From assembly GCA_024742485.1 (NCBI GenBank), contig JANSYK010000002.1, forward strand, positions 868,001-932,000: a stretch of DNA of 64,000 nucleotides, given 5' to 3'. Below, in pieces: positions 26,165 through 35,887 of the stretch (the first letter of the stretch is position 1; every line of letters starts with the position of its first letter). The notes beneath the pieces were generated by a model. It was not told the DNA's origin. It ran no database searches and saw only the letters and a program-made list of their open reading frames with translations. The translations under genes were made by a program, and so were the position numbers. Origin of the DNA: Alphaproteobacteria bacterium. GTDB lineage: Bacteria; Pseudomonadota; Alphaproteobacteria; Rhizobiales; Rhizobiaceae.

Positions 26165-26866
26165 ATGTTCTCAAACACCTATCCGGACCGGGAGCTGGTC
26201 GCCGAACTCGTTGCCAAGATGCTGGTCGAAATCAAGGCGGTACACTTTCGTGCCGACGAGCCCTACACATTCACATCGGGCCTTGCCAGCCCGGTCTATA
26301 TCGATTGCCGCAAGCTCATTTCCTATCCGCGTGTCCGGTCCGCAATCATGGATTTTGCAGTCGCCACAATACAGCGTGAAGCCGGCTTTGAGCGGTTCGA
26401 CAGCATTGCCGGTGGTGAAACGGCTGGTATTCCGTTTGCCGCATGGATTTCGGAACGTATGGGCCTGCCGATGCAGTATATTCGCAAGAAACCGAAGGGT
26501 TTTGGCCGGGATGCCCAGATTGAGGGAGACATGCCAGAGGACAGCCGGGTGATTTTGGTTGAAGACCTGACCACCGACGGCGGCAGCAAGATCAAATTTG
26601 CCGAGGCCATTCGAACCGCCGGCGCCGAAATCAATCACACATTCGCTATCTTCTACTATGATATTTTCAAGGACGCGCCGGACCGGCTGAAAAGCCACGG
26701 CATGACGTTGCACTATCTGGCCACGTGGTGGGATGTTCTGGCGCTGTCCCGCAAAAACAAATATTTTGACGAACAGACCCTGGCCGAAGTGGAGGCGTTT
26801 CTGAATGCGCCGCTGGATTGGTCAAGCCGCAATGGCGGCATTTCGAAACTGCCGGAAAATCCCTGA
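26165..26866 (+). CDS. pyrE: Orotate phosphoribosyltransferase
   Basis: 233 residues; start ATG 26165 preceded by AAAAGAGGAAAAGAG. The PRPP-binding motif is [14 protein letters not shown] and the phosphoribosyltransferase core includes [19 protein letters not shown] and [15 protein letters not shown]. It converts orotate and PRPP to OMP, the step after PyrC and dihydroorotate dehydrogenase. Partner of pyrC in a two-gene unit; the following polyamine genes are 36 bp further and may share the transcript. Confidence 0.97.
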   Translation: MFSNTYPDRELVAELVAKMLVEIKAVHFRADEPYTFTSGLASPVYIDCRKLISYPRVRSAIMDFAVATIQREAGFERFDSIAGGETAGIPFAAWISERMGLPMQYIRKKPKGFGRDAQIEGDMPEDSRVILVEDLTTDGGSKIKFAEAIRTAGAEINHTFAIFYYDIFKDAPDRLKSHGMTLHYLATWWDVLALSRKNKYFDEQTLAEVEAFLNAPLDWSSRNGGISKLPENP

Positions 26867-26902
26867 GCCGGCAATATAAACAATGCGATGGGAGGGAAGG
26901 CA

Positions 26903-28159
26903 ATGGCGAAGCCGAACCTGCTGATTGTCGGTGCTGGTGGTGTCGGTCAGGTCACGGCCAACAAGGCGGTCCAGTTTCGTGAGGATTTCGGAACCATCAC
27001 GCTGACAGCAAGGACGGCGCCGAAACTCGAACGCATTGCCGCGGACATCCAGGAACGGTGGGGCCAGCACGGCGATGCCGCTCTTCTCGATACCCAGCCT
27101 GTCAATGCCCGTGACCAACAGGAGCTGGCGGCTCTGATTCGAGCGCGCGACATCGCCCTTGTTCTCAATGTGGCCGCGCCCTACTGCAATGCGACAATCC
27201 TCGATGCCTGCATCGAAACGGGTGCAGCCTATCTGGATACGGCGCTTGCCGAGAGTGAATTCACGGAAGACATCAAGCCGCCCTGGTATGCCTATGTGGA
27301 GTGGCCGAGGCGTCAGCGTTTTGCCGAGCGCAAGATCAGCGCGCTTCTGGGCATGGGGTTCGATCCCGGAGTCGTCAATATCTTCTGCGCCTACGCCCGC
27401 AAACACCTGCTGGACGAAATCGCATCCATTGACATTATTGATGTCAATGCCGGCAGCCACGGCCGATATTTTGCCACTAACTTTGATGCCGATGTCAATC
27501 TGCGCGAGATCAAGGAGGATGTCATTACCTGGGAAGACGGCGCCTGGAAAACCATTCCGCGCCATTCCGAATGGATGGATGTATCCCTGCCGCATGTCGG
27601 CACGCACCGGGTTTATTCCATGGGGCATGACGAACTGCAGTCACTCGCCGTGAACTTCCCCGGAACCGACCGGATTACATTCTGGATGGGATTCGGAGAC
27701 CATTATCTGAAAGTCTTCGATGTGTTGGACAATCTTGGTCTGACCTCGTCAATGCCAGTCGATGTCGATGGCGTCAAAGTTGCGCCAAACCGGTTGATCA
27801 AGGCGCTCTTGCCGGATCCGGCTTCGCTGGCGCAGGGGTATACCGGCAAGATCTGCATCGGTGTTGATATCCGCGGCCGGAAAAACGGTGAGCCGAGACG
27901 GTATTTCCTGTGGTCCAATTGCGATCATGAGGACAATTATCGTGAAGTCGGCAGCCAGGCGATCTCCTATTCAACCGGCGTTCCCGTCATCACCGCGGCC
28001 CGATTGGTGGCCGCCGGCAAATGGAACCCGCAAACAATGGTTCACGTCGAGGAACTGGATCCGGACCCGTTCCTGGCGATGATGCCCGAGGTCGGCATTG
28101 ATTGGCAGGTCGAGGAACTGCCGCTCAATGGCGGCTGGCCCTATCCGGCCGAGGCCTGA
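26903..28159 (+). CDS. Carboxynorspermidine synthase (saccharopine dehydrogenase family)
   Basis: 418 residues. ATG 26903 is chosen because GGGAGGGAAGG lies just upstream; the ATG at 26888 would place the site inside the gene. N-terminal Rossmann fold GAGGVGQVTANKAVQF, then APYCNATILDACIETGAAYLDTA and the GMGFDPGVVNIFCAYA pattern of the saccharopine dehydrogenase-like carboxynorspermidine dehydrogenase group. It condenses aspartate semialdehyde with a diamine using NADPH. The partner decarboxylase gene follows by 6 bp, which confirms the assignment. Product may be norspermidine or spermidine depending on the diamine used (diaminopropane or putrescine). Confidence 0.9.
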   Translation: MAKPNLLIVGAGGVGQVTANKAVQFREDFGTITLTARTAPKLERIAADIQERWGQHGDAALLDTQPVNARDQQELAALIRARDIALVLNVAAPYCNATILDACIETGAAYLDTALAESEFTEDIKPPWYAYVEWPRRQRFAERKISALLGMGFDPGVVNIFCAYARKHLLDEIASIDIIDVNAGSHGRYFATNFDADVNLREIKEDVITWEDGAWKTIPRHSEWMDVSLPHVGTHRVYSMGHDELQSLAVNFPGTDRITFWMGFGDHYLKVFDVLDNLGLTSSMPVDVDGVKVAPNRLIKALLPDPASLAQGYTGKICIGVDIRGRKNGEPRRYFLWSNCDHEDNYREVGSQAISYSTGVPVITAARLVAAGKWNPQTMVHVEELDPDPFLAMMPEVGIDWQVEELPLNGGWPYPAEA

Positions 28160-28165
28160 CGGGAC

Positions 28166-29335
28166 GTGCCGACGCCCTTTGAACGCTTTGATACGGCCAG
28201 GGTGCCAAGCCCCTGTCATGTGCTCGATCTCGCGCGCCTGGAAGACAATCTGAGCCTGCTCAAACGCGTCGGCGACGAAAGTGGCGTCAAGGTCCTGCTG
28301 GCGCTCAAGGCGTTCTCATGCTTTGCGGTTGCCGGTCTCGTCCGGCGCTACCTGACGGGGACAGCGGCCAGCGGCCTCTATGAAGCGCGGCTCGGAAAGT
28401 CCCGCTTTGGCGGAGAGGTCCACGCCTATGTGCCGGGTCTGAAGGACGATGATCTGGACGAGATACGCTCCTACGCCGATCATCTCATTTTCAATTCGTT
28501 GAACCAGTGGAAGCGTTTTCAGAGCCGGCTAAGTAACAAGCCGGGTCTGTCGGTCGGCCTGCGGGTCAATCCCGGTCACAACGAGGTGGACAATCCGCTC
28601 TATGATCCCTGTGCACCGTGGTCGCGCCTTGGTGTGCCGGCCACTCAATTGCACGCCGAGGATCTTGGTGGTCTCTCCGGCATTCATGTTCACGCGCTGT
28701 GCGATCATCCCTATGAGGCGTTCGACCGGATGCTGGCGGCCATTGAAAAAAATTGCGGGCATTTGTTTGGCGCCATCGACTGGATCAATCTCGGAGGCGG
28801 ACTGCTGATCACGGAAGCCGGGTTTCCGGTTGATGGTCTCATTGCCCGACTGACCGAGTTTCGCAATCGGACCGGGCTCACCGTTTATCTGGAGCCCGGG
28901 ACCGCAGTGGCGCTTCATGCCGGCGCGCTGGTCTGCGAGGTCCTGGATCGCGGCCGCAATGTCGGCGAGTTTGCCATCATGGATGCGTCAGCCACCTGTC
29001 ACATGCCAGATGTCATCGAGGCGCCGTTCACGCCGGACATTCTTGGCGCCGTCACGCTACCCCGCGACAGCGTGGCCGCTACCGGGCAGGAACGGGTGAT
29101 CCGGCTTGGGGGACCGACCTGTCTGGCCGGTGATATGATCGGCACATACCGGTTCGATGCGCCGCTGCAGGTCGGCGACCGGCTGTTGCTTCTCGATCTG
29201 GGTTACTACACCATGGTCAAGGCCAGCACGTTCAACGGTACCCCCCTTCCGGCACTCGCCCTCTGGGACAGCAGGACCGACGAGCTGGACGTGGTCCGTC
29301 AGTTTTCCTACGACGATTTCGAGGGGCGTTTGTAA
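28166..29335 (+). CDS. nspC: Carboxynorspermidine decarboxylase
   Basis: 389 residues from GTG 28166, 6 bp after the synthase gene. PLP lysine in LLALKAFSCFAV, other fold-III decarboxylase features in INLGGGLLITEAGF, VYLEPGTAVALHAGALVCEV, MDASATCHMPDVIEAPF and GPTCLAGDMIGTY. It decarboxylates carboxynorspermidine or carboxyspermidine to the polyamine. Alanine-racemase-type N-terminal barrel and C-terminal beta domain, full length. The stop TAA at 29333 lies at the edge of a GCAGCA-rich repeat cluster. Confidence 0.94.
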   Translation: MPTPFERFDTARVPSPCHVLDLARLEDNLSLLKRVGDESGVKVLLALKAFSCFAVAGLVRRYLTGTAASGLYEARLGKSRFGGEVHAYVPGLKDDDLDEIRSYADHLIFNSLNQWKRFQSRLSNKPGLSVGLRVNPGHNEVDNPLYDPCAPWSRLGVPATQLHAEDLGGLSGIHVHALCDHPYEAFDRMLAAIEKNCGHLFGAIDWINLGGGLLITEAGFPVDGLIARLTEFRNRTGLTVYLEPGTAVALHAGALVCEVLDRGRNVGEFAIMDASATCHMPDVIEAPFTPDILGAVTLPRDSVAATGQERVIRLGGPTCLAGDMIGTYRFDAPLQVGDRLLLLDLGYYTMVKASTFNGTPLPALALWDSRTDELDVVRQFSYDDFEGRL

Positions 29336-29405
29336 AAATGCTGCAGCAATTGGCGCAAAAATGCTGCGCAGCATTTGTTGCAGCAAAAATATGCTGCACT
29401 GCAAC
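29335..29405. repeat. ATGCTGC repeat cluster with nested inverted repeats
   Basis: Three AAAAATGCTGC-like direct repeats, an 18-bp perfect palindrome at 29359-29376 and an inverted GTTGCAG/CTGCAAC pair (29377-29383, 29399-29405). It sits between the convergent nspC and LysR genes. It may be a bidirectional terminator or a protein-binding array. Confidence 0.6.
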
Positions 29406-29442
29406 AAATATCGGATGTGAATTCCGCTAACCATCAGATAAA

Positions 29443-30324
29443 TCAAGCGAAAAGCCTGCGTTCCAGTTCCGATTGCTGCGCAATGAATTCCGTGACGGTA
29501 TTGATGCGGCGTATGTTGCGGAGGTTTTCGTGGTAGACGATCCAATAGGAGCGGTCCACCTGCAGCGATGGCAGGACCTGAACGAGGTCGTCATGGGGCC
29601 GCGCCAGGAATTTGTGCAGGATTCCAATCCCGGCGCCGGCACGCACCGCCTCGACCTGGCCAAGCACCGCAGAGATTTCAAAGTCGGAATTCCAGTTGCG
29701 GGCAAAGTGGGAGCGATAATTCAGCTGCGGCGATATGATGAGATCTTCTACGTAGCCGATCAACCGGTGGGCTGAAAGCGCCTCAGGGCTGTCCGGCATA
29801 CCGTTCTTTGCAAGATACGATTTCGAGGCGTAGAGACAAAGCGCATAATCCACCAGCTTGCGGGTGATCAACCGGCCCGCATCCGGCCTGTCTACCGTAA
29901 CAAGAATATCGGCCTCACGCCGCGATAGGGAGAAGCTCTGGGGTACGGGCACCAATTGAATCTTCAGTCCCGGATAGCGTTCGGTCAAAGTACCCAGTCG
30001 GGGTGCCAGAAACGAAATGCCGAAACCGTCCGTCGCACCGATGCGCACTGTACCGGTGACCTCGCTGTCGGTCATGCCGACCTCGGCACGCGCCGCCAGC
30101 ATTTCGGCCTCCATCCGCTCGGCGGCATTCATGAAGGCTTCGCCTTCCTGGGTCAGATCGCAGCCATTGGTTCGCCGGATGAGCAGTTTGCACTGCAGGT
30201 CGGTCTCCAGTGCTGTTATGCGCCGGCTGACAGTGGCGTGATTGAGGTCAAGCCGACGAGAGGCTGCAAGGATCTGACCTGATCGCGCCACCGCCAGAAA
30301 TATGCGAACATCATCCCAGTTCAT
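29443..30324 (-). CDS. LysR-family transcriptional regulator
   Basis: 293 residues from ATG 30324 (MNWDDVRIFLAVARSGQILAASRRLDLNHATVSRRITALETDL), the canonical LysR winged helix start. The C-terminal type-2 periplasmic-binding-like effector domain runs to the end. Divergently transcribed from mmsA, 129 bp from its start, the normal arrangement for a LysR protein controlling its neighbour. The effector is unknown. An ATG at 30336 would add four residues. Confidence 0.9.
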   Translation of the reverse strand: MNWDDVRIFLAVARSGQILAASRRLDLNHATVSRRITALETDLQCKLLIRRTNGCDLTQEGEAFMNAAERMEAEMLAARAEVGMTDSEVTGTVRIGATDGFGISFLAPRLGTLTERYPGLKIQLVPVPQSFSLSRREADILVTVDRPDAGRLITRKLVDYALCLYASKSYLAKNGMPDSPEALSAHRLIGYVEDLIISPQLNYRSHFARNWNSDFEISAVLGQVEAVRAGAGIGILHKFLARPHDDLVQVLPSLQVDRSYWIVYHENLRNIRRINTVTEFIAQQSELERRLFA

Positions 30325-30453
30325 GCCGGCCCTCATGTTCTGATGGTTGGACTGTTGTGAGCATCAATTCGTGCACAACAGATGCGCTGGACTGCGCGTT
30401 GATTTTCACAAATTAAAGCGCACAATGCTGGCAAAACGCAATGGAGGAAGTCA

Positions 30454-31950
30454 ATGCGAGAAATTGGTCATTATATCGGCGGCAAGACGGTTGCCGGAAC
30501 AAGCGGGCGCACCGCCGAGGTGCTGATGCCCATGGATGGCACTGTTCAGGGCAATGTCGCACTTGCAGCGGCCGGCGAAGTCCGTGCAGCGGTGGAAAAT
30601 GCCAAGGCGGCACAGCCGGCCTGGGCGGCAACCAATCCGCAACGCCGTGCGCGCATCCTGATGAAGTTTCTGGACCTGGTTCACGCGGAATTCGATTCCC
30701 TTGCCGAACTGCTGGCCAAGGAACACGGCAAGACCATCCCCGATGCCAAGGGCGACATTCAGCGCGGTCTCGAAGTCGTCGAATTTTGCATCGGCGCTCC
30801 GCATCTCATGAAGGGCGAATTCACCGACGGCGCCGGAGCCGGTATCGACGTCTATTCCATGCGCCAGGCGTTGGGTGTTGTTGCCGGAATTACCCCGTTC
30901 AACTTTCCCGCAATGATCCCGTTGTGGAAGATCGCACCGGCGATTGCCTGTGGCAACGCCTTCATTCTCAAGCCGTCGGAGCGCGATCCGGGCGTACCGA
31001 TGCGGATCGCGGAATTGTTCACCGAGGCCGGCCTGCCCGACGGCATTCTCAACGTCGTCAATGGCGACAAGGAATCGGTCGATGCCATTCTGGATGATCC
31101 CGACATCAAGGCGATCGGATTTGTCGGCTCGACGCCGATCGCGCAATATATCTACAGCCGCGGCTGCGCCAACGGCAAACGGGTGCAGTGTTTCGGCGGT
31201 GCGAAGAACCACATGATCATCATGCCCGATGCCGATATGGACCAGGCCGTCGATGCTTTGGTCGGCGCTGGTTACGGGTCCGCCGGTGAACGCTGCATGG
31301 CGATTTCCGTTGCTGTGCCGGTCGGAGAGCAGACAGCGGACCGCCTGGTCGAGGCATTGGCGCCGCGGGTTGAAAGCCTGAAGGTTGGTCCATCGACCGA
31401 CCCTTCGGCCGATTTTGGCCCGCTGGTGACCCAGCAAGCCCTGGACCGGGTCAAGGGCTATGTCGATCTCGGTGTCGAGGAGGGCGCAAAGCTGGTGGTC
31501 GACGGCCGTGATTTTTCCATGCAGGGCTATGAAAACGGCTACTATATGGGCGGTTGCCTGTTCGACAATGTTACGCCGGATATGCGCATCTACAAGGAAG
31601 AGATCTTCGGTCCTGTCCTGTCGGTGGTGCGCGCCCAGAACTATGAGGAAGCCCTGCGCCTGCCGAGCGAACACGAATATGGCAATGGTGTCGCGATCTT
31701 CACCCGCGATGGCGATGCCGCCCGTGATTTCTCCGCCCGGGTTCAGGTCGGCATGGTCGGCGTCAATGTGCCGATCCCCGTGCCGATTGCCTATTATACA
31801 TTCGGTGGCTGGAAGGGTTCGTCCTTCGGCGATCTCAACCAGCATGGGCCGGATGCGTTCCGTTTCTACACAAAGACCAAGACCGTCACATCGCGCTGGC
31901 CATCCGGCGTCAAGGATGGTGCGGAATTCGTCATTCCGACAATGAATTAG
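30454..31950 (+). CDS. mmsA: Methylmalonate-semialdehyde dehydrogenase (CoA-acylating)
   Basis: 498 residues, full length for the family. Rossmann-type NAD contact PFNFPAMIPLWKIAPAIACGNAFILKPSERDP, FVGSTPIAQYIYSRG, and the catalytic Cys in GSAGERCMAISVAV. Family-specific FGGAKNHMIIMPDADMDQ separates it from other aldehyde dehydrogenases. It converts methylmalonate semialdehyde to propionyl-CoA (and malonate semialdehyde to acetyl-CoA) in valine, inositol or beta-alanine/acrylate-derived metabolism. The LysR gene upstream probably regulates it. An ATG at 30454 follows ATGGAGGAAGTCA. Confidence 0.95.
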   Translation: MREIGHYIGGKTVAGTSGRTAEVLMPMDGTVQGNVALAAAGEVRAAVENAKAAQPAWAATNPQRRARILMKFLDLVHAEFDSLAELLAKEHGKTIPDAKGDIQRGLEVVEFCIGAPHLMKGEFTDGAGAGIDVYSMRQALGVVAGITPFNFPAMIPLWKIAPAIACGNAFILKPSERDPGVPMRIAELFTEAGLPDGILNVVNGDKESVDAILDDPDIKAIGFVGSTPIAQYIYSRGCANGKRVQCFGGAKNHMIIMPDADMDQAVDALVGAGYGSAGERCMAISVAVPVGEQTADRLVEALAPRVESLKVGPSTDPSADFGPLVTQQALDRVKGYVDLGVEEGAKLVVDGRDFSMQGYENGYYMGGCLFDNVTPDMRIYKEEIFGPVLSVVRAQNYEEALRLPSEHEYGNGVAIFTRDGDAARDFSARVQVGMVGVNVPIPVPIAYYTFGGWKGSSFGDLNQHGPDAFRFYTKTKTVTSRWPSGVKDGAEFVIPTMN

Positions 31951-32030
31951 ACCAGTTCCTGCTTTGCCGGAATGGATATAACGCTGCCGGTCTCTGTAGA
32001 GATCCCGGGAGCGTGTTTCGAACGATCTTC

Positions 32031-32058
32031 AAATCGCCCGCCTCTTGGCGGGCGATTT
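32031..32058 (+). terminator. Intrinsic-like terminator downstream of mmsA
   Basis: 12-bp stem (32031-32042 and 32047-32058, AAATCGCCCGCC/GGCGGGCGATTT) with a TCTT loop, followed by CATTTC. The strong GC core and short loop make it a good terminator for mmsA, 80 bp after its stop. Confidence 0.7.
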
Positions 32059-32129
32059 CATTTCAAGAGCAACAATCGGATGTCATGCGATCGATCCACC
32101 GGGCAATACGCCCTGGAAGGAGATTTGCC

Positions 32130-32597
32130 ATGGCCATCATTTTCAGTTCTCTCGACAAATCCGCCGTTCAGGCCTTGCGGGCCGGTGGTGCCGATTCCAA
32201 CGGCCAACCACCGGAGCCGCACACATCAGGAGGAGGGCTTCCCTGCCGCAACTGTCTACGAGATATCGAGGCGGGGCAGGCTTCTCTCGTCTTCGGTCAT
32301 CGCCCATTCGAAAGGCTTCAGCCCTACGCCGAATGCGGCCCCATTTTCATCTGCGCCGATGCGTGTGAGCCATTCGGTCGCTCAAGCGCCCTGCCGCTGG
32401 TCATGACCGTCCGTCCGCGTTTTATCATCCGTGGCTACACGTCCGACGAGCGCATTCGTTACGGCACCGGCGACGTCGTCGAGACGGCGGACGTCCCGGA
32501 AGCTTGCGAAGCGATTTTTGCCGATCCGGAGGTCTCTTTCATCCACGTCCGGTCCGTTCAGAACAATTGCTATTTCTGCAGAATTGATCGCGGATGA
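32130..32597 (+). CDS. DUF1203 domain-containing protein
   Basis: 155 residues from ATG 32130 with AAGGAGA 8 bases upstream. Cysteine pattern PCRNCLRDI near residue 40 and CYFCRIDRG at the C-terminus, with FGHRPFERLQPYAECGPIFI and IIRGYTSDERIRYGTGDVV between; these match the DUF1203 family as I know it. No membrane segment. The conserved cysteines could bind metal. Function unknown; a single gene between mmsA and a convergent operon. Confidence 0.8.
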   Translation: MAIIFSSLDKSAVQALRAGGADSNGQPPEPHTSGGGLPCRNCLRDIEAGQASLVFGHRPFERLQPYAECGPIFICADACEPFGRSSALPLVMTVRPRFIIRGYTSDERIRYGTGDVVETADVPEACEAIFADPEVSFIHVRSVQNNCYFCRIDRG

Positions 32598-32609
32598 GGA
32601 GCCGTACGA

Positions 32610-33026
32610 CTAACCTGCAAAGGCCGGTCCTGAATCCATCGATGCGAATCGGATCAGCCGGGAATCGGCAACACCGGCCTGCCGGTGCACCATTGCCTCG
32701 CGATAGGTCGGGTCCTTGAGCATGTCCAGAAAAGCCCCGGGGCTCGGATATTGGGCAATGAAACTGATGTCCCAAGCTTCGTCTTGCGGTCCGATCATCA
32801 TCAATTCGAGCGCACCGCGCCACACGATGGCCCCGCCAAGGCGCTGAAACACTGGCGCACTGAGGGTGCTGTATTGTTGATAGGCCTCCTCACCGGAGAC
32901 ATCGCGACCGTCCTCATAGGCCGCCCTGTCGCGTAGCCGGACCAGATTCAGCATGTGGATCGGCCCCGGCCGGTTATCGGCCTTGAAGGCAAGATAGGTT
33001 TCCTTGGTAAAGCTCGTATGGCCCAT
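32610..33026 (-). CDS. DUF1330 domain-containing protein
   Basis: 138 residues from ATG 33026 (MGHTSFTKETYLAF). The pattern GPIHMLNLVRLRDRAAYEDGRDVSGEEAYQQY, WRGALELMMIGPQ and SFIAQYPSPGAFLDMLKDPTYREAMVHRQAGVADSRLI is the ferredoxin-fold, dimeric DUF1330/EthD-like family. Catalytic role unknown. Two bases separate its start from the stop of the upstream lipoprotein esterase gene, so the two form an operon. Confidence 0.85.
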   Translation of the reverse strand: MGHTSFTKETYLAFKADNRPGPIHMLNLVRLRDRAAYEDGRDVSGEEAYQQYSTLSAPVFQRLGGAIVWRGALELMMIGPQDEAWDISFIAQYPSPGAFLDMLKDPTYREAMVHRQAGVADSRLIRFASMDSGPAFAG

Positions 33027-33028
33027 GG

Positions 33029-33910
33029 TCAGGTCCTTTCGCATCCGGAGTACTGCGCCTGCTGTGTCGCGGCGACAAACGCCAGAATATCGGATCGCGT
33101 CGATGCCGTCTTCGTCAGTGCGGGAGACAATGCACCGAGAATCCCGGCATGGGACACATTCTCATAGAAGATGGCATCAACCCGGTTGCCGCCCGCCCGA
33201 AGCCGGTCTGCCAGGATTTTCGTGTCGACGGATTCGACAATCTTGTCATCCGCGCCGTGCAACAGCAGGCTTGGTGGTTTTTTGCCTTTTGCGAACAATA
33301 CGGGTTGGCTCTGCCGCCGCGTATCTTCCGGAAAGATCGGTGCGAGGCTGGCAAAGGGCAAGGGCAGGAAATCATAGGCGCCGGCCAGGCCGATCAGGCC
33401 GGCAACATCCGCGCAATTATTGTAACCCTCGCGCTCGAGATACCGCGGGTCGAGCACCAGCAAGGCAGCGATCTGTGCGCCGGCGGAATGGCCCATGACG
33501 AAAATGGGTCCGCTGGTACCGGTGTCGCGCTTGACGGCAGCAAAGGCCTTTGCCGCATCGTTGACGAAAAGCGGAAATGTGACCTGTGGATACACGCGGT
33601 AGTCGGCGACGGCAGTGATGATGCCCTGGTTCGCCAGTGCGCCGCCCACAAAGCGATAGTCCGCCCGGTCCCCGCTATCCCATGCACCCCCGTAGAAAAA
33701 GAGCACGACGGGCGTGTCCGTATCGACCCTATCGGGCACATAAATATCGACAGCCTGACGACGGTCTTCACCATAGCTGATGGTGCGGACCTCAAATTGT
33801 TGTCCGAACCCCGACAGCAGATTGAGCGGCGTTGCCGCACTGCACGCATAAAGCAGCAGCGAACAGGCCAGAATAGTGAAAACGCGGATCAAGCAACCCC
33901 CTGTCGTCAT
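33029..33910 (-). CDS. Alpha/beta-hydrolase lipoprotein (esterase)
   Basis: 293 residues with a lipoprotein signal peptide: hydrophobic stretch then lipobox LLYAC (Cys 23), so it is membrane-tethered. Fold features: oxyanion pattern VVLFFYGGAWDSGDRADYRFVGGALANQG, nucleophile elbow GHSAG, Asp in LLLHGADDKIVESVDTKIL and His in ENVSHAGILGALS. This is the carboxylesterase/BD-FAE-like group with an HGG-like GGA motif. Substrate unknown. First gene of the operon with the DUF1330 gene. Confidence 0.87.
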   Translation of the reverse strand: MTTGGCLIRVFTILACSLLLYACSAATPLNLLSGFGQQFEVRTISYGEDRRQAVDIYVPDRVDTDTPVVLFFYGGAWDSGDRADYRFVGGALANQGIITAVADYRVYPQVTFPLFVNDAAKAFAAVKRDTGTSGPIFVMGHSAGAQIAALLVLDPRYLEREGYNNCADVAGLIGLAGAYDFLPLPFASLAPIFPEDTRRQSQPVLFAKGKKPPSLLLHGADDKIVESVDTKILADRLRAGGNRVDAIFYENVSHAGILGALSPALTKTASTRSDILAFVAATQQAQYSGCERT

Positions 33911-34015
33911 CCCGCCCTCCAGAGGGACCGGATCTATTGAGGATAGCTAATCCGCGGCTCTGTGGAATCAAGGGTCGATGGCCAGGCCATCGATCATTGC
34001 AATGCCGGCTTAGCG

Positions 34016-35644
34016 CTAGCCTTGCCGCGCCTGCGCAACATAGGCCACCAGGCCGGCCGTCGAGCTGTCGTGGTTTTCGGCGCTCTTCTTGCCCTGCACG
34101 ATCGGAAGCAGGGCGGTTGCCAGTTCCTTGCCGAGTTCCACGCCCCATTGGTCGAAAGCGTTGATGCCGAAGAGCTGTGCTTCGACGAAGACGCGGTGTT
34201 CGTAGAGCGCAATGAGGCGCCCGAGCGCGTAGGGCGTCAATTGTTTGTGGATCATGGTGATCGACGGCCGGTTTCCGGCAAACACCCGGTGTTGCGACAG
34301 GTCCGGACCGCCGCTGGCGGGATTGGTCCGCGCCTGTGCTTCTTCCAGCGTGCGCCCTCGCATCAGGGCCTCGGACTGCGCCAGGCAATTGGCGAGCAAT
34401 AAGGTATGTTGATGGGCAAGGCCCGGTTCATGCCCCTGTGCGGCGGCGATGAATTCGACCGGTATGACATCGGTGCCCTGATGAATGAGCTGGAAGAAAG
34501 CATGCTGACTGTTGGTGCCCGGTTCCCCCCATACAATCGGTCCGGACGGCCCCTGAAGGGCGTTCCCGTCCAGGTCCACACGCTTTCCGTTGGATTCCAT
34601 GTCGAGCTGCTGCAGATAGGCGGGCAGCCGCGACAGTCGCTGGTCGTAGGGAATTACGGCACGCGAGGGATAATCACAGACCGCACGATGAAAATAGCCG
34701 ATCAACCCGAGTAGGACCGGCAGGTTTTCCAGCGCCGGGGCGTTGCGAAAATGGATATCGAGATCATGGGCACCCGCCAGAAATCGGACGAAGCGGTCCG
34801 TGCCGATTGCCAGCATCAGCGGCAGTCCGATCGCCGACCAGATCGAATAGCGGCCGCCGACAAAGTCCCAGAATCCAAAAACCCGATCCTGGCTGACACC
34901 GAAGGCCGCCACCTTGTCGAGGGCGGTTGAGACGGCCACGAAATGCGCTTTGACCGCCTCTTCGCCGAGTGTTTCGGCTATCCAGCGCCTGGCAGTGGCC
35001 GCATTCGTCATGGTCTCGATGGTGGTAAAGGTCTTGGACGCCACCACGATCAGCGTCGTCGATGGATCAAGGCCGATCAAGATGTCGGCAATATGGGCCC
35101 CGTCGATATTGGAGACGAAATGCGTGCGCGGTCCGTCGCAATAGGGAGCCAGCGCCAGACAGGCCATGGCCGGCCCCAGATCCGATCCGCCGATGCCGAT
35201 ATTGACAACATCGGTGATTTTCTTGCCGGTCGATCCGCTGATCTCGCCGTTTCGCACCGCCGCGCAAAATGCCGACATGGCGCCCAGCACCGCCCGAATA
35301 TCGGGCATCACATCGTGACCCTGATCGAGCACCGGATTTTCGGACAGGTTGCGCAGCGCCGTGTGCAGGACCGCGCGGTCTTCTGTCAGATTGATGTGGT
35401 CGCCGGAAAACATGGCTTCGCGCCGTGCCGGCAACTGGCATTCCTCGCCGAGTTTGACCAGCAGACCCATGGTCACATCATCGACCGCGCATTTTGAATA
35501 GTCGAACAGCAAATCGTCCAGCGTGACCGAGAAGCGTTCGAACCGGTTGGGGTCGCTCTCGAATGCCGCCCGCATGTCTTTCGGTGCCTGTGTTTGCCAA
35601 TGCGCGCGCAGCGCTTGGAGTGTTTGCTCGAAAGAAGGCGTCAT
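34016..35644 (-). CDS. pgi: Glucose-6-phosphate isomerase
   Basis: 542 residues from ATG 35644 ([16 protein letters not shown]), preceded by GACAGGACC. The longer frame to 35707 lacks family sequence. Signatures: [58 protein letters not shown] and [15 protein letters not shown]. It interconverts glucose-6-phosphate and fructose-6-phosphate. Expressed on its own; neighbours are unrelated in function. Confidence 0.97.
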   Translation of the reverse strand: MTPSFEQTLQALRAHWQTQAPKDMRAAFESDPNRFERFSVTLDDLLFDYSKCAVDDVTMGLLVKLGEECQLPARREAMFSGDHINLTEDRAVLHTALRNLSENPVLDQGHDVMPDIRAVLGAMSAFCAAVRNGEISGSTGKKITDVVNIGIGGSDLGPAMACLALAPYCDGPRTHFVSNIDGAHIADILIGLDPSTTLIVVASKTFTTIETMTNAATARRWIAETLGEEAVKAHFVAVSTALDKVAAFGVSQDRVFGFWDFVGGRYSIWSAIGLPLMLAIGTDRFVRFLAGAHDLDIHFRNAPALENLPVLLGLIGYFHRAVCDYPSRAVIPYDQRLSRLPAYLQQLDMESNGKRVDLDGNALQGPSGPIVWGEPGTNSQHAFFQLIHQGTDVIPVEFIAAAQGHEPGLAHQHTLLLANCLAQSEALMRGRTLEEAQARTNPASGGPDLSQHRVFAGNRPSITMIHKQLTPYALGRLIALYEHRVFVEAQLFGINAFDQWGVELGKELATALLPIVQGKKSAENHDSSTAGLVAYVAQARQG

Positions 35645-35887
35645 GATGGGTCCTGTCGGCTGGCGGGAATCGACCGCATACATGCCACTGGCCGGGCCGG
35701 GTTTCAAGGCGCAACCCTTGTTGTCCCATATCCCCGGAAGAGGCTTTGAAGCACGCCGGATTGGTTCAGCGCGACCCAGTCATCTCCTGTTCGGCTTGCG
35801 GCCCCGTCATCGACCCTTTAACGATAGAAATGAGCAGGATCCAAAGTGGTGTCGGGTCTGCGCAATCGACAATAGAGCGAGGTTGGT

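Noticed and set aside
30451-31845. 464-codon minus-strand frame opposite mmsA
   Set aside because: Fully antisense to a clear dehydrogenase gene; translation has no family resemblance.
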